Shown here in pieces: positions 45,207 through 53,933 of a stretch of 64,000 bases of DNA. How positions within the stretch are numbered: the stretch's first letter is position 1; each line of letters begins with the position of its first letter. The notes below the pieces were generated by a model, which worked only from the letters and a program-made list of their open reading frames with translations, was not told the origin of the DNA and did not search any database. Location: NCBI GenBank assembly GCA_003282965.1, contig QBYF01000001.1:165236-229235 (forward strand). Reading direction: 5' to 3'. Source of the DNA: Pelagibacteraceae bacterium AG-325-E13 (GTDB lineage: Bacteria > Pseudomonadota > Alphaproteobacteria > Pelagibacterales > Pelagibacteraceae). Both the position numbers and the translations under genes were made by a program.

Positions 45207-46688
45207 ATGAAAGAATTTATAATTTCAATTGATGCAGGCACTACATCAAACAGATCAATTTTATTTGATTTAAGAGGAAAACCTGTTTATTCATCTCAAA
45301 AAGAATTTACTCAATATTTTCCTAAAAGCGGATGGGTGGAACACAACCCCGAAGAAATATGGAGAACTACTGTCAAAACTTTAAAAGATGTTATTCAGAA
45401 AGCAAAAAGGTTAAACGGAAAAATTTTAACTATAGGAATTACAAACCAAAGAGAAACAACTGTTCTTTGGGACAAAAAGACTGGCAAACCAGTTTATAAT
45501 GCAATCGTTTGGCAGGATAGAAGGCAAGAAGACTACTGTAAAAATTTGAGAAAACAAAATAAAGAAAATATGATTTTTAATAAAACTGGCCTTTTAATTG
45601 ACTCATATTTTTCAGGCACAAAAATCAAATGGATTTTAGATAATATACCTAAAGCAAAACAATTGATGAATAAAAAACAATTGATGTTTGGGACTATCGA
45701 TAGCTTTTTAATATGGAGATTAACTCGAGGCAGTGTTCATGCTACTGATGCCACTAATGCTAGCAGAACAATGATTTTTAATATTACGACTAATAAATGG
45801 GATGATGCAATTTTAAAGATTTTAAAAATTAAAAAACATATTTTACCAATTGTTAAAGACTGCGCAGATAATTATGGTCAAACACATTCTTCTATTACTG
45901 GAAAATCTATTCCTATTAATGGTGTAGTAGGAGATCAACAATCAGCTACAATAGGTCAATGTTGTTTTGAACCAGGTTCTTTAAAAAGCACTTATGGAAC
46001 TGGAGCTTTTGTCTTATTGAATACTGGAAATAAAAAGATTTATTCAACCAACAGGTTATTAACTACAATTGCTTACAGAATAAGAGGTAAAACTACTTAT
46101 GCAATGGAAGGTTCTATATTTGTTGCTGGTGCTGGAGTTCAATGGCTACGAGATAGAATGAAATTTATAAAGAAAGCTCCAGAAACTGAAAAGATTGTTA
46201 ATTCTCTTAAAGGAAACAATGGAATATATTTAGTGCCTGCATTTACTGGCTTAGGAGCTCCTTATTGGAACGCTAATTCAAGAGGTGTATTAAGCGGTAT
46301 AACGAGAGATACAAATCCAAAAGAGATTATAAGAGCCACAATAGAGTCTGTAGCCTACCAAACTTACGATTTATTTGAAGCAATGAAGCATGATGGACTG
46401 AGGCCAAGAATAGTAAAAGTTGATGGAGGCATGGTAATGAATAATTGGTTTTCTCAATTTTTATCTGATGTTGTGAATGTGAAAGTTCTAAGGCCCGATG
46501 TACAAGAAACAACCGCAGCAGGTGCGGCTTTTATGGCAGGTTTAAAAATTGGAGTTTATAAATCTTTAAAAGATATTTCTAAGAATTGGCATTTAAATAG
46601 AAAATTTTCTCCAAAAATGAAAAGTATCAATAGAAAAAAGCTAATTAAAGGATGGTCAAAAGCAATCGAGAGAGCTTTGATTAATTAA
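45207..46688 (+). CDS. glpK: Glycerol kinase
   Basis: GlpK phosphorylates glycerol to glycerol 3-phosphate. The FGGY-family start is FIISIDAGTTSNRSILFD, followed by GITNQRETTVLWDKKTGKPV and NAIVWQDRRQ. The substrate region DATNASRTMIFNI, GDQQSATIGQ, ATP-site STYGTGAFVLLNTG and AFTGLGAPYWN follow, and the C-terminal DGGMVMNNWFSQFLSDV is conserved. 493 residues. Together with the downstream ABC transporter it defines a glycerol-use locus. The small minus-strand ORF is a shadow. Confidence 0.97.
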   Translation: MKEFIISIDAGTTSNRSILFDLRGKPVYSSQKEFTQYFPKSGWVEHNPEEIWRTTVKTLKDVIQKAKRLNGKILTIGITNQRETTVLWDKKTGKPVYNAIVWQDRRQEDYCKNLRKQNKENMIFNKTGLLIDSYFSGTKIKWILDNIPKAKQLMNKKQLMFGTIDSFLIWRLTRGSVHATDATNASRTMIFNITTNKWDDAILKILKIKKHILPIVKDCADNYGQTHSSITGKSIPINGVVGDQQSATIGQCCFEPGSLKSTYGTGAFVLLNTGNKKIYSTNRLLTTIAYRIRGKTTYAMEGSIFVAGAGVQWLRDRMKFIKKAPETEKIVNSLKGNNGIYLVPAFTGLGAPYWNANSRGVLSGITRDTNPKEIIRATIESVAYQTYDLFEAMKHDGLRPRIVKVDGGMVMNNWFSQFLSDVVNVKVLRPDVQETTAAGAAFMAGLKIGVYKSLKDISKNWHLNRKFSPKMKSINRKKLIKGWSKAIERALIN

Positions 46689-46779
46689 ATTCATCTATAG
46701 GTTGTAAAATTAAAACTTTACTTACTTGCTCCGTTTTGGTCCAATTATAAAAATAATAATAACAACAACGGGGGAATTA

Positions 46780-48498
46780 ATGTTTAAAACATTTAAAACT
46801 ATTTTAGCTGTTGCTGTTTCATTTTCAATCGTAACTATTTCTAGTGCATCCGCAGATGCAATTAAGAAATGGTCAGACGGTGAGTTTAGTCTTTCTGTTT
46901 TATCTGCTAAAGATAGAGAGAAAGAGCTAAAGTGGTTTCAAGATGCTGCAAAGCCATTCAAAGGAATGTCTTTAAAAGTAGTATCCGAAGGAATACCTAC
47001 TCACGTGTATGAGTCAAAAACTCTTACAAAAGCGTTTGAAGAGATAACAGGCATCAAAGTACAGCACCAAATAATTGGTGAGGGAGATGTTGTAATGGCT
47101 GTTCAAACTCAAATGCAAACGAACGTAAGTATTTACGATGCGTATGTTAATGACTCAGACTTAATTGGTACGCACGCGCGTATGCAACAAGCTGTAAACT
47201 TAACTGAATGGATGAAAGGTGAAGGTAAAGCTGTTACTAATCCAATGTTGGATTTAGACGATTTCATAGGACTTCAATTTACTACAGGTCCAGATGGAAA
47301 TCTTTATCAACTACCAGACCAACAATTTGCTAACCTTTATTGGTTTAGAAAAGACTGGTTTGATAGACCTGAAATTCAAAAAGCATTTAAGAAAAAATAC
47401 GGTTATAATTTAGGTGTACCAGTAAACTGGTCTGCTTATGAAGATATAGCTAAATTCTTTTCTGAAGATGTAAAAAATATCGATGGCGTAAGAATATATG
47501 GTCACATGGACTATGGAAAAAGAGCTCCTGACTTAGGTTGGAGAATGACTGATGCATGGTTATCAATGGCTGGCGCAGGAAGCAAAGGATTACCTAATGG
47601 TGTTCCAGTAGATGAATGGGGTATTAGAATGGAACCTGGTTCTTGTAATCCAGTAGGTGCAAATGTATCAAGAGGTGGAGCAACAAATGGACCTGCTGCA
47701 GTATACGCAATTAGAAAATGGGATGAGTGGTTAAGACAGTATGCACCTCCAGGTGCTGCTGCTATGGACTTTTACCAGTCTCTACCGTCACTATCTTCTG
47801 GAAACGTTGCTCAGCAAATATTCTGGTACACAGCTTTCACAGCTTCTTTAGTAGGAAAAAATCCTAACAATAAAGTTGTTGATGCAAACGGTATGCCATT
47901 ATGGAGAATGGGTCCTTCACCAAAAGGACCATATTGGGAACAAGGTATGAAGCTTGGTTATCAAGACGTTGGATCATGGACTTTATTTAAGTCTACTGAC
48001 GTTAAGAGAAGAAAAGCTGCATGGTTGTACGCTCAATTTGCTGTTTCAAAAACAGTATCTCTTAAAAAAGCTGATGTTGGTATAACATTTGTGAGAAAAA
48101 GTACTATCAATCACAAGCACTTTACTAAGAGAGCGCCTGAACTTGGTGGACTTGTAGAATTCTACAGATCAAAAAACAGAAATGTTTGGTCACCAACAGG
48201 TATTAACGTTCCAGACTATCCGAAGCTAGCACAATTATGGTGGCAGCATATCGGAGAAGTTAACTCTGGCACATTTACTCCACAACAAACTATGGATCGT
48301 CTTGCTGATGAGATGGACTTAGTTATGTCTCGTATGGAAGCTGCAGATAAAGGTAGCAACGCTTATGGTGGATGTGGACCTAGACTTAATAAACCAAGAG
48401 AAGCATCTTATTGGTTAAATAAAAAAGGTTCACCAAAAGCTAAAGTTAATGAAAAACCTCAAGGCAAAACCGTAGCATTTAAAGACGCTTGGAAGTAA
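46780..48498 (+). CDS. glpV: Glycerol ABC transporter substrate-binding protein GlpV-like
   Basis: Periplasmic solute-binding protein of the GlpSTPQV-type glycerol importer first described in Rhizobium leguminosarum. Start is ATG 46780, after GGGGGAATT, not the track start at 46726; it gives a signal peptide (MFKTFKTILAVAVSFSIV to SSASADA) and 572 residues, the long form typical of this family. Family phrases include VVSEGIPTHVYESKTLTKAF, FTTGPDGNLYQLPDQQFANL and GPSPKGPYWE. Codon use here is less AT-biased than in neighbours, consistent with high expression. A strong terminator follows. Confidence 0.92.
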   Translation: MFKTFKTILAVAVSFSIVTISSASADAIKKWSDGEFSLSVLSAKDREKELKWFQDAAKPFKGMSLKVVSEGIPTHVYESKTLTKAFEEITGIKVQHQIIGEGDVVMAVQTQMQTNVSIYDAYVNDSDLIGTHARMQQAVNLTEWMKGEGKAVTNPMLDLDDFIGLQFTTGPDGNLYQLPDQQFANLYWFRKDWFDRPEIQKAFKKKYGYNLGVPVNWSAYEDIAKFFSEDVKNIDGVRIYGHMDYGKRAPDLGWRMTDAWLSMAGAGSKGLPNGVPVDEWGIRMEPGSCNPVGANVSRGGATNGPAAVYAIRKWDEWLRQYAPPGAAAMDFYQSLPSLSSGNVAQQIFWYTAFTASLVGKNPNNKVVDANGMPLWRMGPSPKGPYWEQGMKLGYQDVGSWTLFKSTDVKRRKAAWLYAQFAVSKTVSLKKADVGITFVRKSTINHKHFTKRAPELGGLVEFYRSKNRNVWSPTGINVPDYPKLAQLWWQHIGEVNSGTFTPQQTMDRLADEMDLVMSRMEAADKGSNAYGGCGPRLNKPREASYWLNKKGSPKAKVNEKPQGKTVAFKDAWK

Positions 48499-48517
48499 CC
48501 TAAGGTTATCTAAATTT

Positions 48518-48545
48518 AAAAAGGGGGCCTTTGCGCCCCCTTTTT
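48518..48545 (+). terminator. Intrinsic terminator after glpV
   Basis: GGGGGC (48523-48528) and GCCCCC (48535-48540) form a six-bp GC stem with loop CTTTGC, flanked by five A and at least seven T. It lies 24 bases after the glpV stop and 32 bases before glpS. Partial read-through would give more binding protein than transporter, a common arrangement in ABC import operons. Confidence 0.93.
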
Positions 48546-48571
48546 TTAAAACCTAAATAATAAATAAAAAT

Positions 48572-49636
48572 ATGAGTTTAGAATTAAAAGATGTTGAAAA
48601 AAAAGTAGGAATTGAGACTCATATACACTCAACTAATATAAAATTAGAGAAAAATACTATAAATATTTTGCTTGGCTCAACTTTAGCTGGCAAAACTACT
48701 TTAATGCAAATTATGGCCGGTTTAGACAAACCAACAAATGGTGAAATTTGGTTTAACGGTGAAAATGTAACTGGCAAAGAGGTCCAAAAAAGGAATTGTT
48801 CAATGGTTTATCAACAATTTATTAATTATCCAAATTTTACTGTTTTTGAAAATATTGCATCTCCATTAAAAATAACTGGAATTAAGTCTAATGAAATAAA
48901 GGAAAGAGTCGGAAAGGTTGCTGAACTCTTAAAATTATCAGCAATGTTAAATAAAAAACCAGATGAATTATCTGGTGGTCAACAGCAAAGAACTGCTTTA
49001 GCTAGAGCGTTAGTTAAAGATTCTGATTTAATATTATTAGACGAACCATTAGCCAATTTAGACTTTAAATTAAGAGAAGAACTCAGAGAAGAGCTGCCTA
49101 AATTATTTGAAGATAGAGATTGCATAGTAGTTTATGCTACAACAGAACCTCAAGATGCATTAATGATAGGTGGAAACACAGCAACTTTATTAGAGGGTAA
49201 AGTTATTCAGTACGGAAAAACATTAGATGTTTATAACAAACCTGAAAATCTTACTTCTGCTAGAGTATTTAGTGATCCTCCAATGAATATAGCTGAAATA
49301 AATAAAAATGGTGAAACATTTAAAATAAACAATAATAATGTTGAGTGGAAATCAAATTTGAAAATTAAGGACGGGAAATACAAAATAGGTATAAGACCTC
49401 ATAATATTACTACATATAAAGAGGGAAATAATTCAGTTGAAATAAATGGAAAAGTTTTAATTTCAGAACTAAGTGGTTCTGAAAGTTTAATACATTTTAC
49501 AAACGGAAAACTTAATTGGGTTTCTTTGTCTAACGGCATTCAATCAAAAAATATTGGAGAAGAAACGAAATTATATATGAATATAGATGAATTTTTATAT
49601 TTTGATCAAAATAACAGACTGGTTAATCATGGCTAA
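48572..49636 (+). CDS. glpS: Glycerol ABC transporter ATP-binding protein GlpS-like
   Basis: First of two different ATPases of the glycerol importer. Walker A is LLGSTLAGKTTLMQI (residues ~31-45), Q-loop in VYQQFINYP, signature LSGGQQQRTALARAL, Walker B LILLDEPLANLD, followed by a weakened H-loop region (YATTEPQDALM; the usual THD is ATTE). A C-terminal TOBE-like regulatory domain follows (IGIRPHNITTY). 354 residues. It overlaps glpT by eight bases. The altered H-loop histidine suggests asymmetric catalysis in the pair. Confidence 0.9.
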   Translation: MSLELKDVEKKVGIETHIHSTNIKLEKNTINILLGSTLAGKTTLMQIMAGLDKPTNGEIWFNGENVTGKEVQKRNCSMVYQQFINYPNFTVFENIASPLKITGIKSNEIKERVGKVAELLKLSAMLNKKPDELSGGQQQRTALARALVKDSDLILLDEPLANLDFKLREELREELPKLFEDRDCIVVYATTEPQDALMIGGNTATLLEGKVIQYGKTLDVYNKPENLTSARVFSDPPMNIAEINKNGETFKINNNNVEWKSNLKIKDGKYKIGIRPHNITTYKEGNNSVEINGKVLISELSGSESLIHFTNGKLNWVSLSNGIQSKNIGEETKLYMNIDEFLYFDQNNRLVNHG

Positions 49637-50693
49637 GATTACTTTAAAAAACTTAAGTCATAGCTATTTATCAAAACAGAATAGCGATGTTGATTGGGCG
49701 CTAAGAGATATTAACATAGATTGGAAAGACGGAGGCGCATATGCTTTATTAGGTCCATCTGGTTGCGGTAAGACTACATTGTTAAATATAATTTCAGGGT
49801 TACTAAAACCTACAAAAGGTGAAGTGTTATTTGATGATAAAGACATGACTGCACTTAACCCTGTTGAAAGAGATATTGCACAAATATTTCAATTTCCAGT
49901 TATCTACGACACTATGACAGTTTATGATAATTTAGCATTTCCTCTAAAGAATAGAGGTCTCTCCCAAACAGAAATAGACACAAAAGTAAAAGAAATTGGA
50001 GACATGTTAGAACTAACACCAACTTTAAATAATAAAGCCGCAGGATTAACTGCAGACGGTAAACAAAAAATTTCATTAGGTAGAGGATTGGTAAGATCTG
50101 ATGTTAATGTAATTATGTTTGACGAACCTTTGACTGTTATTGATCCACATTTGAAATGGGTTTTGAGATCAAAATTAAAAGAACTACATCAAAAAATTAA
50201 TCGCACCATGATTTATGTTACTCACGATCAAATAGAGGCTTTAACATTTGCTGACCAAGTTGTCGTGATGCATGAAGGTCAAATTGTTCAAACAGGAACT
50301 CCTGTCGAATTATTTGAAAAACCCAAACATACTTTTGTAGGACATTTTATTGGCTCACCAGGCATGAATATTCTTCCCTGTGATATTGAAAATGGTCAAA
50401 TTAATTTAGGAGGTAAAATATTACCAAATAAAATTAATTTAAAAAATAATAATTTTAAGAAAACTCAGGTAGGAATTAGACCAGAGTTTATTAACTTCTC
50501 TAATGATGGCATTCAAGTTAAAATTAACAGAGTTAGTGATACGGGTAGACATAAAGTAATTGATGCAGAATGCAGTAGTGGCAACATTAAAATCCTAGCA
50601 AATTCTTCAACACAAATACCAAGTGGAAGCGCTCATATTACTTTTGATCAAAAATATACCTATGCTTATGGAGATAATTGGATAATTGAATAA
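49629..50693 (+). CDS. glpT: Glycerol ABC transporter ATP-binding protein GlpT-like
   Basis: Second ATPase of the glycerol importer. I use the ATG at 49629 (MAKITLKNLSHSYL), overlapping the glpS stop; the track start at 49587 lies deep in glpS. Walker A GPSGCGKTTLLNI, Q-loop FQFPVIYD, Walker B VIMFDEPLTVIDP and H-loop YVTHDQIEALTFA are intact. The ABC signature reads LTADGKQKISLGRGL instead of LSGGQ. TOBE domain at the C terminus (VGIRPEFINF). 354 residues. With GlpS (good signature, altered H-loop) the heterodimer would have one composite normal site. Confidence 0.9.
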   Translation: MAKITLKNLSHSYLSKQNSDVDWALRDINIDWKDGGAYALLGPSGCGKTTLLNIISGLLKPTKGEVLFDDKDMTALNPVERDIAQIFQFPVIYDTMTVYDNLAFPLKNRGLSQTEIDTKVKEIGDMLELTPTLNNKAAGLTADGKQKISLGRGLVRSDVNVIMFDEPLTVIDPHLKWVLRSKLKELHQKINRTMIYVTHDQIEALTFADQVVVMHEGQIVQTGTPVELFEKPKHTFVGHFIGSPGMNILPCDIENGQINLGGKILPNKINLKNNNFKKTQVGIRPEFINFSNDGIQVKINRVSDTGRHKVIDAECSSGNIKILANSSTQIPSGSAHITFDQKYTYAYGDNWIIE

Positions 50694-51559
50694 TGAATAA
50701 AACTTTAAATCAAAGAGCATGGTTATTTGTAATTCCAGTGTTTGTATTAGTAGCTTTTAATGCAGCAGTTCCATTAATGACAGTTGTTAATTATTCTTTC
50801 CAGGAAACTTTTGGAAGTAACGTTTTTGCATGGGAAGGAACTAGATGGTTTAAGGAAATTTTACATTCAGAAAGATTCCATGCTTCCTTAGGAAGACAAG
50901 TTATATTCACTTTTATAATTTTGTTAATACAATTACCACTAGGAATAGGTATCGCTCTTACCATGCCAAAAAAGGGTTGGGGAGTTCCAGTCTGTCTAAT
51001 TTTAATGTCTATGCCATTATTAATTCCTTGGAACGTAGTGGGTGCTATGTGGAATATATTTGCACTCCCAGACATAGGTTTTCTAGGAAATTCTTTGAAC
51101 TCATTAGGTTTTGATTATAATTTTACTCAACAAAGCGGTGATGCTTGGTTTACAACTATTTTAATGGATGTTTGGCATTGGACTTCTTTAGTAGTTTTAT
51201 TATCGTACGCAGGTTTAAATTCTATACAGCCTGCCTATTATCAGGCTGCTGAAATAGATGGGGCTAGCAGGTGGGATATATTTAGGTACATCGAGCTTCC
51301 AAAAATGAAAAAAGTTTTGACTTTAGCTATTCTACTAAGATTTATGGATAGTTTCATGATTTACACTGAGCCATTTGTTTTAACTGGAGGTGGACCAGGT
51401 AATGCTACAAATTTTCTATCCTTAGATCTTGTTAAAATGGCTTTAGGTCAATTCGACCTTGGTCCAGCAGCCGCCATGTCTCTCATATATTTTTTAATAG
51501 TATTGTTAATTTGTTGGATTTTTTACACCATAATGATGAAAGATGAGGGTAGAACATGA
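50693..51559 (+). CDS. glpP: Glycerol ABC transporter permease GlpP-like
   Basis: Inner-membrane permease of the sugar/glycerol ABC family, 288 residues with six helices. The start NQRAWLFVIPVFVLVAFNAA is typical of MalF/UgpA-like proteins. The EAA loop that contacts the ATPase is AAEIDGASRWDIFRYIELPK (near residue 185). GGGPGNATNFLSLDLVKMAL precedes the last helices. The start shares a base with the glpT stop (TAATG), and the 3' end overlaps glpQ by four bases. Confidence 0.93.
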   Translation: MNKTLNQRAWLFVIPVFVLVAFNAAVPLMTVVNYSFQETFGSNVFAWEGTRWFKEILHSERFHASLGRQVIFTFIILLIQLPLGIGIALTMPKKGWGVPVCLILMSMPLLIPWNVVGAMWNIFALPDIGFLGNSLNSLGFDYNFTQQSGDAWFTTILMDVWHWTSLVVLLSYAGLNSIQPAYYQAAEIDGASRWDIFRYIELPKMKKVLTLAILLRFMDSFMIYTEPFVLTGGGPGNATNFLSLDLVKMALGQFDLGPAAAMSLIYFLIVLLICWIFYTIMMKDEGRT

Positions 51560-52356
51560 AAAAAATAAAATGGTTAGTTCCAACTGTATATATAATATTC
51601 TTAATGTTGCCAATCTACTGGTTGCTAAACATGTCATTTAAAACAACCACTGAAATTATTAATGTTTATTCTTTATGGCCTAAAGATTTTACTTTGGAGA
51701 ATTATGTAACGATATTTACAGATAGCACATGGTATATGGGGTATGTGAATTCAATTACCTATACAGTTTTTAATACTTTAATTTCAGTTTCTGCTGCTTT
51801 GCCTGCAGCATATGCTTTTTCAAGATATAAATTCTTAGGTGATAAACACTTATTCTTCTGGCTATTAACAAATAGAATGGCTCCGCCTGCTGTTTTTGCT
51901 TTACCATTTTTTCAATTTTATTCATCTGTAAATTTATTTGATACTCATATAGCAATTGCTTTATCTCACTGTCTATTTAATATACCTCTTGCTGTTTGGA
52001 TATTAGAAGGTTTTATGTCAGCTGTACCAAAAGAGTTGGATGAGACTGCATATGTTGACGGTTATTCTTTTGGAAGATTTTTCTTTAAAATATTTATTCC
52101 AACAATAGCTGCCGGTATAGGCATTACTATGTTCTTTTGTTTTATGTTTTCTTGGGTTGAGCTCTTACTTGCAAAAACACTTACAGCAACGGTAGCCAAA
52201 CCTATAGCAGCGATAATGACGAGAACCTCAAGTACTTCTGGTTACGAACTTGGCTTACTTGCTGCAGCAGGAAGTTTAACTATCATTCCTGGAGCTGTTG
52301 TTATCTATTTCGTAAGAAACTATATTGCAAAAGGATTTGCAATGGGGAGAGTATAA
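51556..52356 (+). CDS. glpQ: Glycerol ABC transporter permease GlpQ-like
   Basis: Second permease, MalG/UgpE-like, 266 residues with six helices. N-terminal WLVPTVYIIFLMLPIYWLLN, then LWPKDFTLENYVTIFTDSTW, AAYAFSRYKFLGDKHLFFWL, and the EAA loop DETAYVDGYSFGRFFFKIFI at about residue 165. Ends with the cytoplasmic KGFAMGRV. It overlaps both glpP (ATGA) and the next small gene (TAATG). The permease pair with GlpS/GlpT forms a heterodimeric importer. Confidence 0.93.
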   Translation: MKKIKWLVPTVYIIFLMLPIYWLLNMSFKTTTEIINVYSLWPKDFTLENYVTIFTDSTWYMGYVNSITYTVFNTLISVSAALPAAYAFSRYKFLGDKHLFFWLLTNRMAPPAVFALPFFQFYSSVNLFDTHIAIALSHCLFNIPLAVWILEGFMSAVPKELDETAYVDGYSFGRFFFKIFIPTIAAGIGITMFFCFMFSWVELLLAKTLTATVAKPIAAIMTRTSSTSGYELGLLAAAGSLTIIPGAVVIYFVRNYIAKGFAMGRV

Positions 52357-52709
52357 TGTTTACAAAATTATATGCAGCAACTTGGGGTGAAGTTGGAAAA
52401 GCTAAGGAAAAAGGATTATTTGATTTTGATTTATTTTCTTGGATGGCTTGGACCTGGCAAACAGCAGCTTTTTTTATTTTCATAGCTTTATGTATTACCG
52501 TCATGTTAATTTGGGAAAAAAAAGTACCAGGAGGATCACCTAGAAAAGGAATTTTAGGTTTAGACACAACTAGAGGTGACAGATTATTTGTTTCGTTACT
52601 AGGTAGTGCATTTATTCATTTAGCGTGGTTAGGATTAGTCGGTAGTGTCCTGTGGATAGCATCAATTATTTGTGTTGCTTATTTTATTGTTGTATTTAAA
52701 TACGTATAA
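52356..52709 (+). CDS. glpU: DUF2160 small membrane protein (GlpU-like)
   Basis: A 117-residue protein with two helices near residues ~30-50 (WQTAAFFIFIALCITVMLI) and ~75-112, and the DUF2160 loop WEKKVPGGSPRKGILGLDTT followed by RGDRLFVSLL. DUF2160 proteins are encoded with glycerol ABC transporters (glpU in Rhizobium) and their role is not defined. The TAATG link to glpQ shows it belongs to the transporter operon. The short minus-strand ORF overlapping is a shadow. Confidence 0.9.
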   Translation: MFTKLYAATWGEVGKAKEKGLFDFDLFSWMAWTWQTAAFFIFIALCITVMLIWEKKVPGGSPRKGILGLDTTRGDRLFVSLLGSAFIHLAWLGLVGSVLWIASIICVAYFIVVFKYV

Positions 52710-52714
52710 AAAAT

Positions 52715-53719
52715 ATGGTTAAAGTTGGAATTAATGGTTTTGGAAGAATAGGGCGATTAATCTTAAGAGCTCTTTTGGAAAATTATAAAGGAAAAATTCA
52801 AGTTGTAGGTATTAATGATCTAGGTTCGATAGAAGCTAACGCACATCTAATAAAATTTGATAGTACACACGGCACATTAAATCATGAAGTTAATATATCT
52901 AAAGATGGTTTTAAAATAGGAGATCAAAACATAAAAGTTTTTGCTGAGAGAGATCCAGCTAGATTGCCTTGGGGAAAAATTGGAGCTGATGTTGTGCTAG
53001 AGTGCACCGGATTTTTTCTAGATAAAAAAACTGCTGGCAAGCATTTGGAAGCTGGAGCTAAAAAAGTAATTATTTCTGCACCAGCTAAAGAAGTAGATTT
53101 TACCGTAGTACAAGGAGTAAATAGTAAAGATTTAAAAAAAGACCATAATGTAATCTCAAATGGTTCGTGCACAACTAATTGCTTAGCACCAGTAGCAATG
53201 GTTTTAGAAAATGCTTTTGGAATTGAGTATGGTTATATGACAACCATTCACAGTTATACAGGAGATCAAAAACTCTTAGATACTCTTCATAAAGATTTAA
53301 GAAGGGCGAGGGCATCAGGTGATGCGATGATACCAACATCCACAGGGGCAGCCAAAGCTATGAGTTTAGTGCTTCCAAGTTTAAAAGGAAAACTAGATGG
53401 TACTGCTATAAGAGTACCAACTCCTAATGTTTCCTTAATTGACCTTACTTTTGTTCCAAATAAAGAAGTGACTACGGAGAGTATTAATGATGCGATGAGT
53501 AAAGCTGCTCAAGGTCCTTTAAAAGGAATTTTAGCAACAAATTCCGCTCCATTAGTTTCAAAAGATTTCAATCATAATCCTCACAGCTCAATTTTTGATC
53601 TAACACAAACTCAAGTGATTAAAGGAAAATTTAGTAGAGTTCTCTCATGGTACGATAATGAGTGGGGCTTTTCTAATCGTATGTGCGATACAGCTATTCA
53701 GATTTCAACTTTGATTTAA
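52715..53719 (+). CDS. gap: Glyceraldehyde-3-phosphate dehydrogenase
   Basis: Type I phosphorylating GAPDH, linking triose phosphate to 1,3-bisphosphoglycerate. NAD-binding start is KVGINGFGRIGRLILRALLE, the catalytic Cys lies in ISNGSCTTNCLAPVAMVLEN (about residue 151), HSYTGDQKLLDTLHKDLRRA and SWYDNEWGFSNRM are conserved. 334 residues. The gene sits five bases after glpU, so the glycerol operon continues straight into lower glycolysis. Phosphoglycerate kinase, the usual partner, is not in the window. Confidence 0.97.
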   Translation: MVKVGINGFGRIGRLILRALLENYKGKIQVVGINDLGSIEANAHLIKFDSTHGTLNHEVNISKDGFKIGDQNIKVFAERDPARLPWGKIGADVVLECTGFFLDKKTAGKHLEAGAKKVIISAPAKEVDFTVVQGVNSKDLKKDHNVISNGSCTTNCLAPVAMVLENAFGIEYGYMTTIHSYTGDQKLLDTLHKDLRRARASGDAMIPTSTGAAKAMSLVLPSLKGKLDGTAIRVPTPNVSLIDLTFVPNKEVTTESINDAMSKAAQGPLKGILATNSAPLVSKDFNHNPHSSIFDLTQTQVIKGKFSRVLSWYDNEWGFSNRMCDTAIQISTLI

Positions 53720-53888
53720 TCGTATTTTCTGCGTCTTCAATTAATCGCAATGTATTAGGAGGAATATCAGTTTTATCTATCGTATTTTTTTTATTTGTTG
53801 ACACAAGATTAATTTTTTTCTCTCTTTTAAAATTTTGTAATTCGTTTACTGCGCTTAAAATTTCATCAACACTATAGTTTTCTTCCAT
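53694..53888 (-). CDS. Small hypothetical soluble protein
   Basis: A 64-residue ORF convergent with gap and overlapping its 3' end by 26 bases. The product starts MEENYSVDEILSAVNELQNF, is charged and non-hydrophobic, and ends IEDAENTIKSKLKSE. Composition resembles real proteins of this genome, and the start is 45 bases from the divergent hydratase-like gene, leaving room for two promoters. The plus-strand ORF over the same bases (53683-53877) is less protein-like. No family recognised. Confidence 0.55.
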   Translation of the reverse strand: MEENYSVDEILSAVNELQNFKREKKINLVSTNKKNTIDKTDIPPNTLRLIEDAENTIKSKLKSE

Positions 53889-53933
53889 TGATTATTTATA
53901 TCATTAATTATATAAAGTTAAAACAGTTATAAC

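Noticed and set aside
53683-53877. Plus-strand 64-aa ORF at the end of gap
   Set aside because: Overlaps gap in another frame and is hydrophobic antisense of a more protein-like minus-strand ORF.
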